This document shows positions 32,901 through 43,090 of a stretch of DNA of 64,000 nucleotides, one piece after another (the first letter of the stretch is position 1; every line of letters begins with the position of its first letter). The notes beneath the pieces were generated by a model. It made no database searches and was not told the DNA's origin. It saw only the letters and a program-made list of their open reading frames with translations. The position numbers and the translations under genes are program-made. The stretch is taken from contig NC_009515.1 of the NCBI RefSeq assembly GCF_000016525.1, forward strand, positions 1,142,501 through 1,206,500, read 5' to 3'. The stretch comes from Methanobrevibacter smithii ATCC 35061 (GTDB taxonomy: Archaea > Methanobacteriota > Methanobacteria > Methanobacteriales > Methanobacteriaceae).

Positions 32901-35900
32901 CACTAAATTTACCAGAATCACCAACAGCATTGTAATTATCATTTCCTGCCCAAGCAGCAGTAAAGTCATAAGTACCAGCAGCTAATTTAACACCAACAGC
33001 AGTACCTTTACCATTAACGATATTTACAGAGTAATCTTTATTATTAACAGTAACAATCACATTACCATTTAAACCAATAGCATCAACACCAGTTAAAGCA
33101 ACATTAATGTTAAATACTCCATCATAACCAACATCTGAAATAAGCACATTTAATGCAGGGTCTGCTTTAGATACAGTTAATAAAGCATTGCTTACACCAG
33201 GCAAGTATTTATCATTACCTGCAAATGCTGCAGATATAGTATAATCACCTGCATCCAATTCACGTAATGGAAGTTTTCCAAATCCGTTTTCAATATCTAC
33301 AGGATAAACTTTACCATTTACATTAACAGTAACTATTGAACCGTCAATATCAGAAGGTAAAGTGATTATGACAAGTCCGTTTTCACCAAAAGTAATATCT
33401 TCAACATGTATATTTAAGTTAGCTAAAACTTTATCTACTTTAAAGACTGTTGAGTTTTCAGCAGCAACATAATGATTATCACCAGAATAACTTGCAGATA
33501 CATCATAAGTACCATAAGCTAAATCTTGGAAGTAGAATTTAGCTTCACCATTGTAAATCGGCAATATATAATCAATACCATTTAAAGTTAAAGTTATAAG
33601 ACCAGTTGCATCTTTAGGTCCGGTTACAGTAATTATTTCAAGATCTCCAACAGTAATATTCAATGCACCAACAGTTAAATCAGGAGTTGCTTTTGATACA
33701 TTTAAGATACCTGTGTTAATATGAACTTCAGGTCCATCATAAACAATACTAACTGTTTTATTAATAACATCATTTATTTTGTAAGTTGCAACATAAGAAC
33801 CATTTAACAAGCTATTTGCTTTACAAACAACAACATCCTCACCATTATAAACTGAAAATGATAAGTCCTGATTAGCTACAAGAACACCATCAACTGTAAT
33901 AATAGCATGTAAAGTTACAACATCACCGTAACAAACATTTACAGTTTTATTATCTAAAACAGTTATAATTACTCCACCATCACTTGAAATAGTTTCTATA
34001 CCAGCCAAATTAATAATTGGAGCTTTATTTTCAGTGTAATTACTATAATTATTACCATTAATACTCAATAAGCCATTTATATTGCTGTAAATAATATCAG
34101 CTTTTTGTGCTTTATTATTATCAAAGTCTGAATCACTAATTCTTAAATCACCATTACTATAAATAGCACCACCATCAACACCAGCAGTGTTGTTTATAAA
34201 GTTAGTAGCATAAACAGTAGCAGTTATTTTAGTATATGCAGGTTCAAATCCAATAGCTCCCGCTTTAACAGTAGCTGTGTTGTTTATAAAGTTAGAATTG
34301 CTAATATCAACGGTTCCTTCATTAATCCAAGCTGCTCCACCATATTGAGCTTTGTTATTAGTAAAGTTGGAATTTATAATGGTACCTGAAATAGGTATAT
34401 TACCCTGAGTTACTACAAGAGCTCCACCATTGTTATTATTAGGAGTCATATTACCTTTACCAAATGCTAAATTATTATCAAATACAGAGTTGGAAATAGA
34501 GTAATTAGATCCCCATACAAACATTGCTCCACCATATAAAGCAGAGTTATTAACAAATTTAGTTCCATCTATGTCGATGAAATTTGTAGCACTACTAGAT
34601 TCTCCACCCATTACAGATAAAGCTCCACCCCAACGGCCAGAGTTATTAACAAAATAGGAATCAGAAATAGTAGCATCACCAATAGTAGCTACAGCACCAA
34701 CTAATAAATTACCGTTTTTATAATTTTTAATGTTGTTTGTAAAGTTAGATTTTGAAATATCCAATTTACCATTTTTCCAGTTGTAAATAGCTGCTCCACC
34801 ATGATCAACATTATCCATAGCACGGATGTTACGAACAAGGATATCGTTTCCATCAAATGCAGAGTTAGTAACTTGTAAATCATCCCAGTTAAAGATAGCT
34901 CCACCATAATAATTAGCAGCATTATCTTCAAATGCAGAATTATCAACTACTAATTTACCATTATTAATTATAGCTCCACCTATTGAAGTTGCAGTATTAT
35001 TAACAAAAGTAGAATTACCTACAACAGAGTTATCACCCTCATTATAAACTGCACCAGCATCTTCTGCAGTGTTATTAGCAAAAGTAGAATTACCTACAAC
35101 AAAACCAATACCATAATTATAAATGGCACCACCTTTACTTGTAGCAGTGTTATTAGCAAAAGTAGAATTACCTACAACAAAACCACGGCCACCATTCAGG
35201 ATTGCACCAGCACCGTCTGCAGCACTATTATTCACAAAAGTAGAATTACCTACAACAAAACCAATACCATAATTAAAGATTACTCCACCATTACTTGTAG
35301 CAGTGTTATTAGCAAAAGTAGAATTACCTACAACAAAGCAATCAGCAGAGTTATAAATTGCACCACCAATCTTAGCAGTGTTATTAGTAAAAGTAGAATC
35401 ATCTAAAACTAAACCATAAGCATCGTTCATGATTGCTCCACCATATTTTGCAGTATTATTAACAAAATTAACATGCACTAAATCTAAATTACCAAAGTTA
35501 TAAATAGCTCCACCATTATCAGCTTTACCATTAGTTAAAGTAACATTAGTTAAAGTAACAGCAAATCCTCCATCAATCTCGAAAATTCTTCCTAAATTCT
35601 TAGCATCAATAGTATGACCTTTACCATCAATTCTAATATTTTTATTAATAATTACACCATTTACAAAATTAGCAGCTTCATCATCAGTCATTACAACATT
35701 TTGATTAAGAGTTAAAGTACCAGTAACAAGACCAATAGCATTTTGTAAATCAGTAAAATTCTCAATACCTAAATCAAGGTTGCCTCCAAATCCAACATAA
35801 TTAAATATGGCATCAGGAGTATTGTTAACAAATTCAGTATTTCTAACAGTTAAATCTTTCACATTAACTATAGCACCACCATAGGATGCACTATTGTTAA

Positions 35901-38900
35901 TGAATTTAGAACCGGAAATTGAAACTTCAGGATTACCCTTAACAGTACTAATATCAATAGCTCCACCTTCAACATCAGCAGAGTTATTAACAAATTCTGA
36001 ATCTGTAATTTTAATGTTACCTTCACAAATATCAATAGCTCCACCATATTGAGCTTTATTATTAGTAAAGTTAGAACCAGTAATAATTCCAGCAATAGCT
36101 TTATTAGTATCAGTTACTACAATAGCTGCTCCATTGTTATTATTTGGAGTCATATTACCTTTACCAAATGCAGTATTCTTATCAAATACACAATCAGACA
36201 CAGTAAAGTCAGATCCCCATACAAAAATACCTGCACCATATAATCCACCATTCTCTTTAAAAGTAGAACCAGATACAGTTAAAGTATTTACATCATCACC
36301 AGCAATCAAAGCACCAGAAGTAGTAATAGCTCCACCCCAACGGCCAGCATTATTAACAAAGTAAGAATCGGAAATTGTAGCATCACCAATAGTAGCTACA
36401 GCACCTACTAAACGGTCACCATTCTTATAATTCTTAATATTATTAGTGAAATTAGAACCAGATACAGTTAAAATACCGTCATACCAGTTATAAATCGCTG
36501 CACCACCATAATCAACACTAGCAGAACCACGATTAACAATATCATTAGAATCAAATACAGAATCAGAAACAACCAATTCACCATTGTTAAATACAGCACC
36601 ACCATAACCATCAGCAGCATTATCACTTAATTTAACATCACTTAAAGTTAAAGAACCATCATTATAAATAGCTCCACCCTTATCAGCTTTACCATTAATC
36701 AAAGTAGCATTAGTTAAAGTAACAGCAAATCCTTCACCAATACTGAAAATCCTACCTAAATTCTTAGCATCAATAGTATGGCCTTTACCATCAATAACAA
36801 TATCCTTATTAATAGCAACACCACCTACAAATCCAGCAGCTTCATCATCAGTCATTGCAATATCAGAATCAAGAGTTAAAATACCATCAACAAGATCAAT
36901 AGCATTTTGCAAATCAGTGAATGTTTCAATACCTAAATGTAATTCTTTAGAGTTATGAATAGCTTGTGGAGTATTATTAACAAATTTAGAATCTTTAACA
37001 GTAACTACAGGATTATTTATTGCAGAATCAATATCAATAGCTCCACCTTCAACATCAGCAGAGTTATTTTCAAATAATGAATCAGAAATTGCAATATTAC
37101 CCTCACAAATATAGATAGCTCCACCATATTGAGCTTTATTATTAGTAAAGTTAGAACCAGTTATAGCTCCAGTAATATCTTTACCAGTATCAGTTACTAC
37201 AATAGCTGCTCCATTGTTATTATTTGGAGTCATATTACCTTTACCAAATGCAGTATTCTTATCAAATACACAATCAGACACAGTAAAGTCAGAGCCAGCT
37301 ACAAAAATACCTGCACCATATAATCCACCATTTTCTTTAAAAGTAGAACCAGATACAGTTAAAGTATTTACATCATCACCAGCAATCAAATAACCTGAAG
37401 CTGAGATAGCTCCACCCCAACGGCCAGAGTTATTAACAAAGTAAGAATCAGAAATTGTAGCATCACCAATAGTAGCTACAGCACCAACTAAACGGTCACC
37501 ATTCTTATAATTCTTAATATTATTAGTGAAATTAGAACCAGATACAGTTAAAATACCGTCATACCAGTTATAAATCGCTGCACCACCATAATCAACACTA
37601 GCAGAACCACGATTAACAATATCATTAGAATCAAATACAGAATTACCGACAACTAAATGACCATTGTTGAATACAGCACCACCATAACTATCAGCAGCAT
37701 TATCACTTAATTTAACATCACTTAAAGTTAAAGAACCATCATTATAAATAGCCCCACCCTTATCAGCTTTACCATTAATCAAAGTAGCATTAGTTAAAGT
37801 AACAGCAAATCCTTCACCAATACTGAAAATCCTACCTAAATTCTTAGCATCAATAGTATGGCCTTTACCATCAATAACAATATCCTTATTAATAGCAACA
37901 CCACCTACAAATCCAGCAGCTTCATCATCAGTCATTGCAATATCAGAATCAAGAGTTAAAATACCATCAACAAGATCAATAGCATTTTGCAAATCAGTGA
38001 ATGTTTCAATACCTAAATGTAATTCTTTAGAGTTATGAATAGCTTGTGGAGTATTATTAACAAATTTAGAATTTTCAACAGTTAAATCATTTACATTACA
38101 TATAGCTCCACCTATTTTAGCAGCAGAGTTATTAATGAAGTTTGAATTTGTAATCTTTGAATCAACATTTGTAAAAATAGCTCCAGCAACAGGTGCTTTA
38201 TTACCTACAAATGAAGAATTATTTATGGATACAACTAAATCTTTAACACTTGCATGAGAAAAGCCAACAGCTCCACCTTCAGCAGTAGCTATGTTATTTT
38301 CAAATACAGAATCAGTAATAGTTACAAATCCTTTATTGAAGTAAGCAGCACCACCATATTGAGCTTTATTATTAGTAAATTTAGAACCGGAAATAGTACC
38401 AGTGATTGGTTCATTGAATCTACTTACTTGAGATACAACAAGAGCACCACCATTATTATTATTTGGAGTCATATTACCTTTACCAAATGCAGTATTGTTA
38501 TCAAATACACAATCAGCTATATTGTAATTAGATCCCCATATGTAAACAGCACCCGCATATAAAGCAGAATTATCTTTAAATATAGTATTAGATACTGTTA
38601 AAGTACTTGAATTTTTCCTTAATTCAGCACCAGTAGCTGAAATAGCTCCACCCCAACGGCCAGAGTTATTAACAAAGTTAGAACCACTAACAGTAGCATT
38701 ACCAATAGTAGTAATAGCACCAACTAAATTATCCCCATTCTTATAATTCTTAATATTATTAGTAAAATTAGAATTAGTTACTTTTAATGTGCCCTCTTTC
38801 CAATTATAAATCGCTGCACCACCATAATCAACACTAGCAGAACCACGATTAACAATATCATTAGAATCAAATACAGAATCAGAAACAACCAATTCACCAT

Positions 38901-41900
38901 TATTGAATACAGCACCACCATAACTATCAGCAGCATTATCACTTAATTTAACATCACTTAAAGTTAAAGAACCATCATTATAAATAGCCCCACCCTTATC
39001 AGCTTTACCATTAATCAAAGTAGCATTAGTTAAAGTAACAGCAAATCCTTCACCAATACTGAAAATCCTACCTAAATTCTTAGCATCAATAGTATGGCCT
39101 TTACCATCAATAACAATATCCTTATTAATAGCAACACCACCTACAAATCCAGCAGCTTCATCATCAGTCATTGCAATATCAGAATCAAGAGTTAAAATAC
39201 CATCAACAAGATCAATAGCATTTTGCAAATCAGTGAATGTTTCAATACCTAAATGTAATTCTTTAGAGTTATGAATAGCTTGTGGAGTATTATTAACAAA
39301 TTTAGAATTTTCAACAGTTAAATCATTTACATTACATATAGCTCCACCTATTTTAGCAGCAGAGTTATTAATGAAGTTTGAATTTGTAATCTTTGAATCA
39401 ACATTTGTAAAAATAGCTCCAGCAACAGGTGCTTTATTACCTACAAATGAAGAATTATTTATGGATACAACTAAATCTTTAACACTTGCATGAGAAAAGC
39501 CAACAGCTCCACCTTCAGCAGTAGCTATGTTATTTTCAAATACAGAATCAGTAATAGTTACAAATCCTTTATTGAAGTAAGCAGCACCACCATATTGAGC
39601 TTTATTATTAGTAAATTTAGAACCGGAAATAGTACCAGTGATTGGTTCATTGAATCTACTTACTTGAGATACAACAAGAGCACCACCATTATTATTATTT
39701 GGAGTCATATTACCTTTACCAAATGCAGTATTGTTATCAAATACACAATCAGCTATATTGTAATTAGATCCCCATATGTAAACAGCACCCGCATATAAAG
39801 CAGAATTATCTTTAAATATAGTATTAGATACTGTTAAAGTACTTGAATTTTTCCTTAATTCAGCACCAGTAGCTGAAATAGCTCCACCCCAACGGCCAGA
39901 GTTATTAACAAAGTTAGAACCACTAACAGTAGCATTACCAATAGTAGTAATAGCACCAACTAAATTATCCCCATTCTTATAATTCTTAATATTATTAGTA
40001 AAATTAGAATTAGTTACTTTTAATGTGCCCTCTTTCCAATTATAAATCGCTGCACCACCATAATCAACACTAGCAGAACCACGATTAACAATATCATTAG
40101 AATCAAATACAGAATCAGAAACAACCAATTCACCATTGTTGAATACAGCACCACCATAACTATCAGCAGCATTATCACTTAATTTAACATCACTTAAAGT
40201 TAAAGAACCATCATTATAAATAGCCCCACCCTTATCAGCTTTACCATTAATCAAAGTAGCATTAGTTAAAGTAACAGCAAATCCTTCACCAATACTGAAA
40301 ATCCTACCTAAATTCTTAGCATCAATAGTATGGCCTTTACCATCAATAACAATATCCTTATTAATAGCAACACCACCTACAAATCCAGCAGCTTCATCAT
40401 CAGTCATTGCAATATCAGAATCAAGAGTTAAAATACCATCAACAAGATCAATAGCATTTTGCAAATCAGTGAATGTTTCAATACCTAAATGTAATTCTTT
40501 AGAGTTATGAATAGCTTGTGGAGTATTATTAACAAATTTAGAATTTTCAACAGTTAAATCATTTACATTACATATAGCTCCACCTATTTTAGCAGCAGAG
40601 TTATTAATGAAGTTTGAATTTGTAATCTTTGAATCAACATTTGTAAAAATAGCTCCAGCAACAGGTGCTTTATTACCTACAAATGAAGAATTATTTATGG
40701 ATACAACTAAATCTTTAACACTTGCATGAGAAAAGCCAACAGCTCCACCTTCAGCAGTAGCTATGTTATTTTCAAATACAGAATCAGTAATAGTTACAAA
40801 TCCTTTATTGAAGTAAGCAGCACCACCATATTGAGCTTTATTATTAGTAAATTTAGAACCGGAAATAGTACCAGTGATTGGTTCATTGAATCTACTTACT
40901 TGAGATACAACAAGAGCACCACCATTATTATTATTTGGAGTCATATTACCTTTACCAAATGCAGTATTGTTATCAAATACACAATCAGCTATATTGTAAT
41001 TAGATCCCCATATGTAAACAGCACCCGCATATAAAGCAGAATTATCTTTAAATATAGTATTAGATACTGTTAAAGTACTTGAATTTTTCCTTAATTCAGC
41101 ACCAGTAGCTGAAATAGCTCCACCCCAACGGCCAGAGTTATTAACAAAGTTAGAACCACTAACAGTAGCATTACCAATAGTAGTAATAGCACCAACTAAA
41201 TTATCCCCATTCTTATAATTCTTAATATTATTAGTAAAATTAGAATTAGTTACTTTTAATGTGCCCTCTTTCCAATTATAAATCGCTGCACCACCATAAT
41301 CAACACTAGCAGAACCACGATTAACAATATCATTAGAATCAAATACAGAATCAGAAACAACCAATTCACCATTATTGAATACAGCACCACCCATAGTAGC
41401 AGCAGTATTGTTTATAAAATTAGTGTTATATGCATATACAGAACCAGTGTTATATATTGCACCACCTATATCTGCATTACCATTAATTAAATTAGCATTA
41501 TATATATTTAATTTATCAGCTGTTGAGGTAACATTAAATATTCTACCTAAATTATTAGCATTAATAGTAAAACCATCACATTTAAGATTAACAAGATGGT
41601 CTACAACAATACCATTTACAAACTTATCAGCTTCACTAGCCAACATAGTTACATTAGAACTTAAATAGATATCACCTTCAACCATGTTTATAGCTTTTTG
41701 CAAATCAGTAAAGGTTTTAATTTCACCCATATTTAAAGTACCCCTATAATAGCTGTAAATCCTATTATTAGTAAATGTTGAATCAGCATCAATAGTTAAT
41801 GTATATTCATTATAAATAGCACTGCCTTCTTTTGCAGAGTTATTGGTAAATATGGAATTTTTAATATCCAAAATAGCATTACCTGTTGTTCCACCTTCAT

Positions 41901-43026
41901 ATACAGCACCACCCTGATTGGATGCAGTATTGTTTATAAAAGTACAGCTGTCAACACTGGCACTGGAAACACCATTATTATCATCTCCTAATTCATAAGC
42001 AGCACCATTATCTGCAGTATTGTTTATAAAATTACAATCAGATATTGTACCTTCACAGCCATACCATGTAAGAAGAGCACCGACATTAGGATTTCCACTT
42101 CCATAACCAACACCTTTATTGTTGGTGAAATTGGTTCCGGATATTTTGAAAGTAGAACCTATGACATTTACAGCTGCCCCTTGGAATGCTCTATTTGAAT
42201 CAAATACTGAATTTTCAATGATAATCTGATTTTTACCAGCATTAGTGTAACCTAAAGAAGTTACAGCTCCACCATAACATCCACTGTTATTTCTAAAGTA
42301 AGATTTTGAAATTTTAGTATATCCTGTTACGACTACTACACCAGCTACAAGATCTCCAACATTATTGTCACGAATAACCATATTTTTATGGTTATTGATT
42401 ATTTGTGAATTAGAAATTAATAATGAAGCACCATTATCTGCATAGATAGCTGCACCACCATTGCCAATATTTTGACTTCTGAATTGCACATCATTTCCAT
42501 CAAAAACAGAACTGTCTACAATACAAGTTCCAGTAGTGTAAATTGCACCACCATATTTATAGACAGTATTGTTTTTGAAATTCACATTATTTACTATTAA
42601 AGTAGAACCATCAAAGTAAACAGCCCCACCATTACTTACAATTCCTGAACTATCAGAAACAGGATTTGCATTAATCAAAGTCAAATCATTTAATGTTAAT
42701 GTAACAGAAGAATCTTTTACTACAAAAATACTTCCATGACCATTAGCATCAATTGTATGACCATTTCCGTTAATTATAGTATTCTTTGTAATAGAAATAC
42801 CATAATTATCTATTTCATCATCTCCATGTTTGACATCATAAGTAAGCTCAAATACATTTTGAGAATTATCAATGTCTGTTTGTAAAGATGTGAAATCTTT
42901 TTGAATTTCATTTGGCGTTTGGTAAGTATCATCAGCATTAATAGATACGTCTTCAGCAGAAACTGCAGACATACTTAAAAGTACTAATAAAAGAACTAAC
43001 ACACCAATATTCTTTTTTAGACTCAT
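28951..43026 (-). CDS. Giant adhesin-like surface protein (beta-helix plus Ig-like repeats)
   Basis: A 4691-codon gene. It begins with signal peptide MSLKKNIGVLVLLLVLLSM...VSA. Residues about 60-3000 are parallel beta-helix (Pmp/pectate-lyase-like) repeats rich in NNTA..GGAI and FxNN. They include three nearly identical 412-residue units and two related 360-residue units. Residues about 3010-4350 are Ig-like domains (TVNGxxY, AGTYxxxxxYxGDxxY) in a repeating three-domain order. The last 340 residues are four NINGVFYxKTT modules shared with the protein at 4315. GGAGAATAATATC before ATG 43026 is the ribosome-binding site. There is no transmembrane anchor or sorting signal at the end. ISM1 lies 35 bp upstream. 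The likely role is attachment to cells or host surfaces, as proposed for M. smithii adhesin-like proteins. Confidence 0.9.
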   Translation of the reverse strand: MSLKKNIGVLVLLLVLLSMSAVSAEDVSINADDTYQTPNEIQKDFTSLQTDIDNSQNVFELTYDVKHGDDEIDNYGISITKNTIINGNGHTIDANGHGSIFVVKDSSVTLTLNDLTLINANPVSDSSGIVSNGGAVYFDGSTLIVNNVNFKNNTVYKYGGAIYTTGTCIVDSSVFDGNDVQFRSQNIGNGGAAIYADNGASLLISNSQIINNHKNMVIRDNNVGDLVAGVVVVTGYTKISKSYFRNNSGCYGGAVTSLGYTNAGKNQIIIENSVFDSNRAFQGAAVNVIGSTFKISGTNFTNNKGVGYGSGNPNVGALLTWYGCEGTISDCNFINNTADNGAAYELGDDNNGVSSASVDSCTFINNTASNQGGAVYEGGTTGNAILDIKNSIFTNNSAKEGSAIYNEYTLTIDADSTFTNNRIYSYYRGTLNMGEIKTFTDLQKAINMVEGDIYLSSNVTMLASEADKFVNGIVVDHLVNLKCDGFTINANNLGRIFNVTSTADKLNIYNANLINGNADIGGAIYNTGSVYAYNTNFINNTAATMGGAVFNNGELVVSDSVFDSNDIVNRGSASVDYGGAAIYNWKEGTLKVTNSNFTNNIKNYKNGDNLVGAITTIGNATVSGSNFVNNSGRWGGAISATGAELRKNSSTLTVSNTIFKDNSALYAGAVYIWGSNYNIADCVFDNNTAFGKGNMTPNNNNGGALVVSQVSRFNEPITGTISGSKFTNNKAQYGGAAYFNKGFVTITDSVFENNIATAEGGAVGFSHASVKDLVVSINNSSFVGNKAPVAGAIFTNVDSKITNSNFINNSAAKIGGAICNVNDLTVENSKFVNNTPQAIHNSKELHLGIETFTDLQNAIDLVDGILTLDSDIAMTDDEAAGFVGGVAINKDIVIDGKGHTIDAKNLGRIFSIGEGFAVTLTNATLINGKADKGGAIYNDGSLTLSDVKLSDNAADSYGGAVFNNGELVVSDSVFDSNDIVNRGSASVDYGGAAIYNWKEGTLKVTNSNFTNNIKNYKNGDNLVGAITTIGNATVSGSNFVNNSGRWGGAISATGAELRKNSSTLTVSNTIFKDNSALYAGAVYIWGSNYNIADCVFDNNTAFGKGNMTPNNNNGGALVVSQVSRFNEPITGTISGSKFTNNKAQYGGAAYFNKGFVTITDSVFENNIATAEGGAVGFSHASVKDLVVSINNSSFVGNKAPVAGAIFTNVDSKITNSNFINNSAAKIGGAICNVNDLTVENSKFVNNTPQAIHNSKELHLGIETFTDLQNAIDLVDGILTLDSDIAMTDDEAAGFVGGVAINKDIVIDGKGHTIDAKNLGRIFSIGEGFAVTLTNATLINGKADKGGAIYNDGSLTLSDVKLSDNAADSYGGAVFNNGELVVSDSVFDSNDIVNRGSASVDYGGAAIYNWKEGTLKVTNSNFTNNIKNYKNGDNLVGAITTIGNATVSGSNFVNNSGRWGGAISATGAELRKNSSTLTVSNTIFKDNSALYAGAVYIWGSNYNIADCVFDNNTAFGKGNMTPNNNNGGALVVSQVSRFNEPITGTISGSKFTNNKAQYGGAAYFNKGFVTITDSVFENNIATAEGGAVGFSHASVKDLVVSINNSSFVGNKAPVAGAIFTNVDSKITNSNFINNSAAKIGGAICNVNDLTVENSKFVNNTPQAIHNSKELHLGIETFTDLQNAIDLVDGILTLDSDIAMTDDEAAGFVGGVAINKDIVIDGKGHTIDAKNLGRIFSIGEGFAVTLTNATLINGKADKGGAIYNDGSLTLSDVKLSDNAADSYGGAVFNNGHLVVGNSVFDSNDIVNRGSASVDYGGAAIYNWYDGILTVSGSNFTNNIKNYKNGDRLVGAVATIGDATISDSYFVNNSGRWGGAISASGYLIAGDDVNTLTVSGSTFKENGGLYGAGIFVAGSDFTVSDCVFDKNTAFGKGNMTPNNNNGAAIVVTDTGKDITGAITGSNFTNNKAQYGGAIYICEGNIAISDSLFENNSADVEGGAIDIDSAINNPVVTVKDSKFVNNTPQAIHNSKELHLGIETFTDLQNAIDLVDGILTLDSDIAMTDDEAAGFVGGVAINKDIVIDGKGHTIDAKNLGRIFSIGEGFAVTLTNATLINGKADKGGAIYNDGSLTLSDVKLSDNAADGYGGAVFNNGELVVSDSVFDSNDIVNRGSASVDYGGAAIYNWYDGILTVSGSNFTNNIKNYKNGDRLVGAVATIGDATISDSYFVNNAGRWGGAITTSGALIAGDDVNTLTVSGSTFKENGGLYGAGIFVWGSDFTVSDCVFDKNTAFGKGNMTPNNNNGAAIVVTDTNKAIAGIITGSNFTNNKAQYGGAIDICEGNIKITDSEFVNNSADVEGGAIDISTVKGNPEVSISGSKFINNSASYGGAIVNVKDLTVRNTEFVNNTPDAIFNYVGFGGNLDLGIENFTDLQNAIGLVTGTLTLNQNVVMTDDEAANFVNGVIINKNIRIDGKGHTIDAKNLGRIFEIDGGFAVTLTNVTLTNGKADNGGAIYNFGNLDLVHVNFVNNTAKYGGAIMNDAYGLVLDDSTFTNNTAKIGGAIYNSADCFVVGNSTFANNTATSNGGVIFNYGIGFVVGNSTFVNNSAADGAGAILNGGRGFVVGNSTFANNTATSKGGAIYNYGIGFVVGNSTFANNTAEDAGAVYNEGDNSVVGNSTFVNNTATSIGGAIINNGKLVVDNSAFEDNAANYYGGAIFNWDDLQVTNSAFDGNDILVRNIRAMDNVDHGGAAIYNWKNGKLDISKSNFTNNIKNYKNGNLLVGAVATIGDATISDSYFVNNSGRWGGALSVMGGESSSATNFIDIDGTKFVNNSALYGGAMFVWGSNYSISNSVFDNNLAFGKGNMTPNNNNGGALVVTQGNIPISGTIINSNFTNNKAQYGGAAWINEGTVDISNSNFINNTATVKAGAIGFEPAYTKITATVYATNFINNTAGVDGGAIYSNGDLRISDSDFDNNKAQKADIIYSNINGLLSINGNNYSNYTENKAPIINLAGIETISSDGGVIITVLDNKTVNVCYGDVVTLHAIITVDGVLVANQDLSFSVYNGEDVVVCKANSLLNGSYVATYKINDVINKTVSIVYDGPEVHINTGILNVSKATPDLTVGALNITVGDLEIITVTGPKDATGLITLTLNGIDYILPIYNGEAKFYFQDLAYGTYDVSASYSGDNHYVAAENSTVFKVDKVLANLNIHVEDITFGENGLVIITLPSDIDGSIVTVNVNGKVYPVDIENGFGKLPLRELDAGDYTISAAFAGNDKYLPGVSNALLTVSKADPALNVLISDVGYDGVFNINVALTGVDAIGLNGNVIVTVNNKDYSVNIVNGKGTAVGVKLAAGTYDFTAAWAGNDNYNAVGDSGKFSVAKVDSIIDVAVKDINVGEDAVISVKLLSDATGSVTVTVNGKDYTETVVNGVANVKVADLKAGTYDVAVKYSGDNNYNAAVATSSFTVSKVDSTMDVTVNDIVFGGDLTVDVVLPGDATGEVVITVNGVDYHVAIENGKATGTISGLAAGDYIVAIKYVGDDKYTGVEVAENVNVAKAQPVLGVVIADVDYGNGFVIEATLTGVNGAPLSGNVIVTVAGKEYTVKVTDGKGIATGDKLAAGTYAFAAVWAGDDNYNIVTENGDFKVNKIDSAIDVAVSDIKVGEDAVISVKLASDATGEVVITVNGEDYTAAIENGVASVTVSDLKAGDYTVAVKYTGDNNYNEATGSAEFSVLKITPEMDVTVEDIVFGEDLIVNAVLPVDATGEVVITVNGVDYHVAIENGEATVTVSGLEAGDYTVAVKYAGDDNYNAAEVTKGVNVAKANPALNVIIDSVDYGNVFTINAVLTGVNNAPLDTNIIVTVNGKNYIVAIVNGKGTFHADKLAAGSYNFNARFAGSNNYNEVSDSGKFNVYKVDSAIGITVKDINVGEDAVITVKLFSDATGELTVTVNGKDYTANVVNGRATVSVSDLKAGNYDVVAKYSGDNNYNAAVATSSFTVSKVDSTMDVTVNDIVFGGDLTVDAVLPDDATGEVIITVDGTSYTAGINDGKATQVVKDLTAGSHVVVVKYAGDDKYTAVEIAKGVNVAKAQPVLGVVIADVDYGNGFVIEATLTGVNSAPLSGNVIVTVNGKEYTVKVTDGKGIATGDKLAAGTYAFAAVWAGDDNYNIVTENGDFKVNKIDSSVVVNVNNIKVGEDAVISVKLASDATGEVVITVNGEDYTAAIENGKAVKTISGLKADDYTVTVKYAGDNNYNEATADAEFSVSKISDYNMDISVPEIKEGVNSTIGVDLPKDATGTVTVEIDGKKYTANVIDGTANVIVSGLSAGDYNITTVYSGDAKYDSMTKKGNVTVIPNINVNLDVSDVEMFYHDGTRLIAKLTDFQGKPIVNATIYFSINGVIYAKTTDANGTASMGLNLDSNVYPVTVTYNGSAFYSKISKNITVTINSSIIADDLVKMYQNATRFYAKFMGSDGKVLANTQVKFNINGVFYTKTTNNDGVADLGIMLRPGTYILTAYNPVTGEQQGFNITVKSLIVQNDLTKYYMNASKFQATIYDKNGSLAVNKNVTFNINGVFYTRTTDENGVISLGISLRPGEYVITTMYEGLDLGNTVTVLPTLVTSDLNMTYGDGSNFTAQTLDGQGNPLANQNVSFNVNGVFYHKVTDDNGFASLTIRLMSGKYIITSSWNDFQTGNNIIIS
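30210..33400 (-). repeat. 795-bp (265-residue) super-repeats, four copies, of three Ig-like domains
   Basis: Equivalent positions (ACCATAATCC and its counterparts) recur at 30736, 31531, 32326 and, diverged, about 33121, a spacing of 795 bp. Each unit carries three domain types in fixed order, recognisable as xDVDYGNxF, DIxVGEDAVI and DIVFGxDL. Boundaries are approximate. The period is a multiple of three. Confidence 0.75.
35520..37682 (-). repeat. Two 1080-bp (360-residue) beta-helix units
   Basis: Matching landmarks at 36049 and 37129 are 1080 bp apart. These units share their start with the 1236-bp units but carry a YDGILTVSGSNF variant and a shorter second half. The right-hand boundary to the 1236-bp units is near 37683; the left one is approximate. 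Confidence 0.7.
37683..41390 (-). repeat. Three nearly identical 1236-bp (412-residue) tandem units
   Basis: Landmarks recur at exactly 1236-bp steps (38605, 39841 and 41077, for example). I saw only isolated differences between copies, such as ATTATTGAAT near 38902 versus ATTGTTGAAT near 40138. The array starts near 41390, where the upstream sequence diverges. The period is a multiple of three, so gain or loss of a unit keeps the frame. Confidence 0.85.
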
Positions 43027-43061
43027 GATATTATTCTCCTTTTTTAAAATTATAATTTAAA

Positions 43062-43090
43062 GAGTCTGTAAAATTTTATAGGCTTATTTG
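43062..43090 (+). repeat. Left terminal inverted repeat of the insertion sequence
   Basis: 29 bp, an exact inverted copy of 44414-44442. The transposase stop codon (43084-43086) lies inside it. Confidence 0.93.

Noticed and set aside
38254-41034. Three identical 102-codon + strand open frames, 1236 bp apart
   Set aside because: They are antisense shadows of the near-identical adhesin repeats; low-complexity Ser/Ile/Tyr composition and no ribosome-binding sites.
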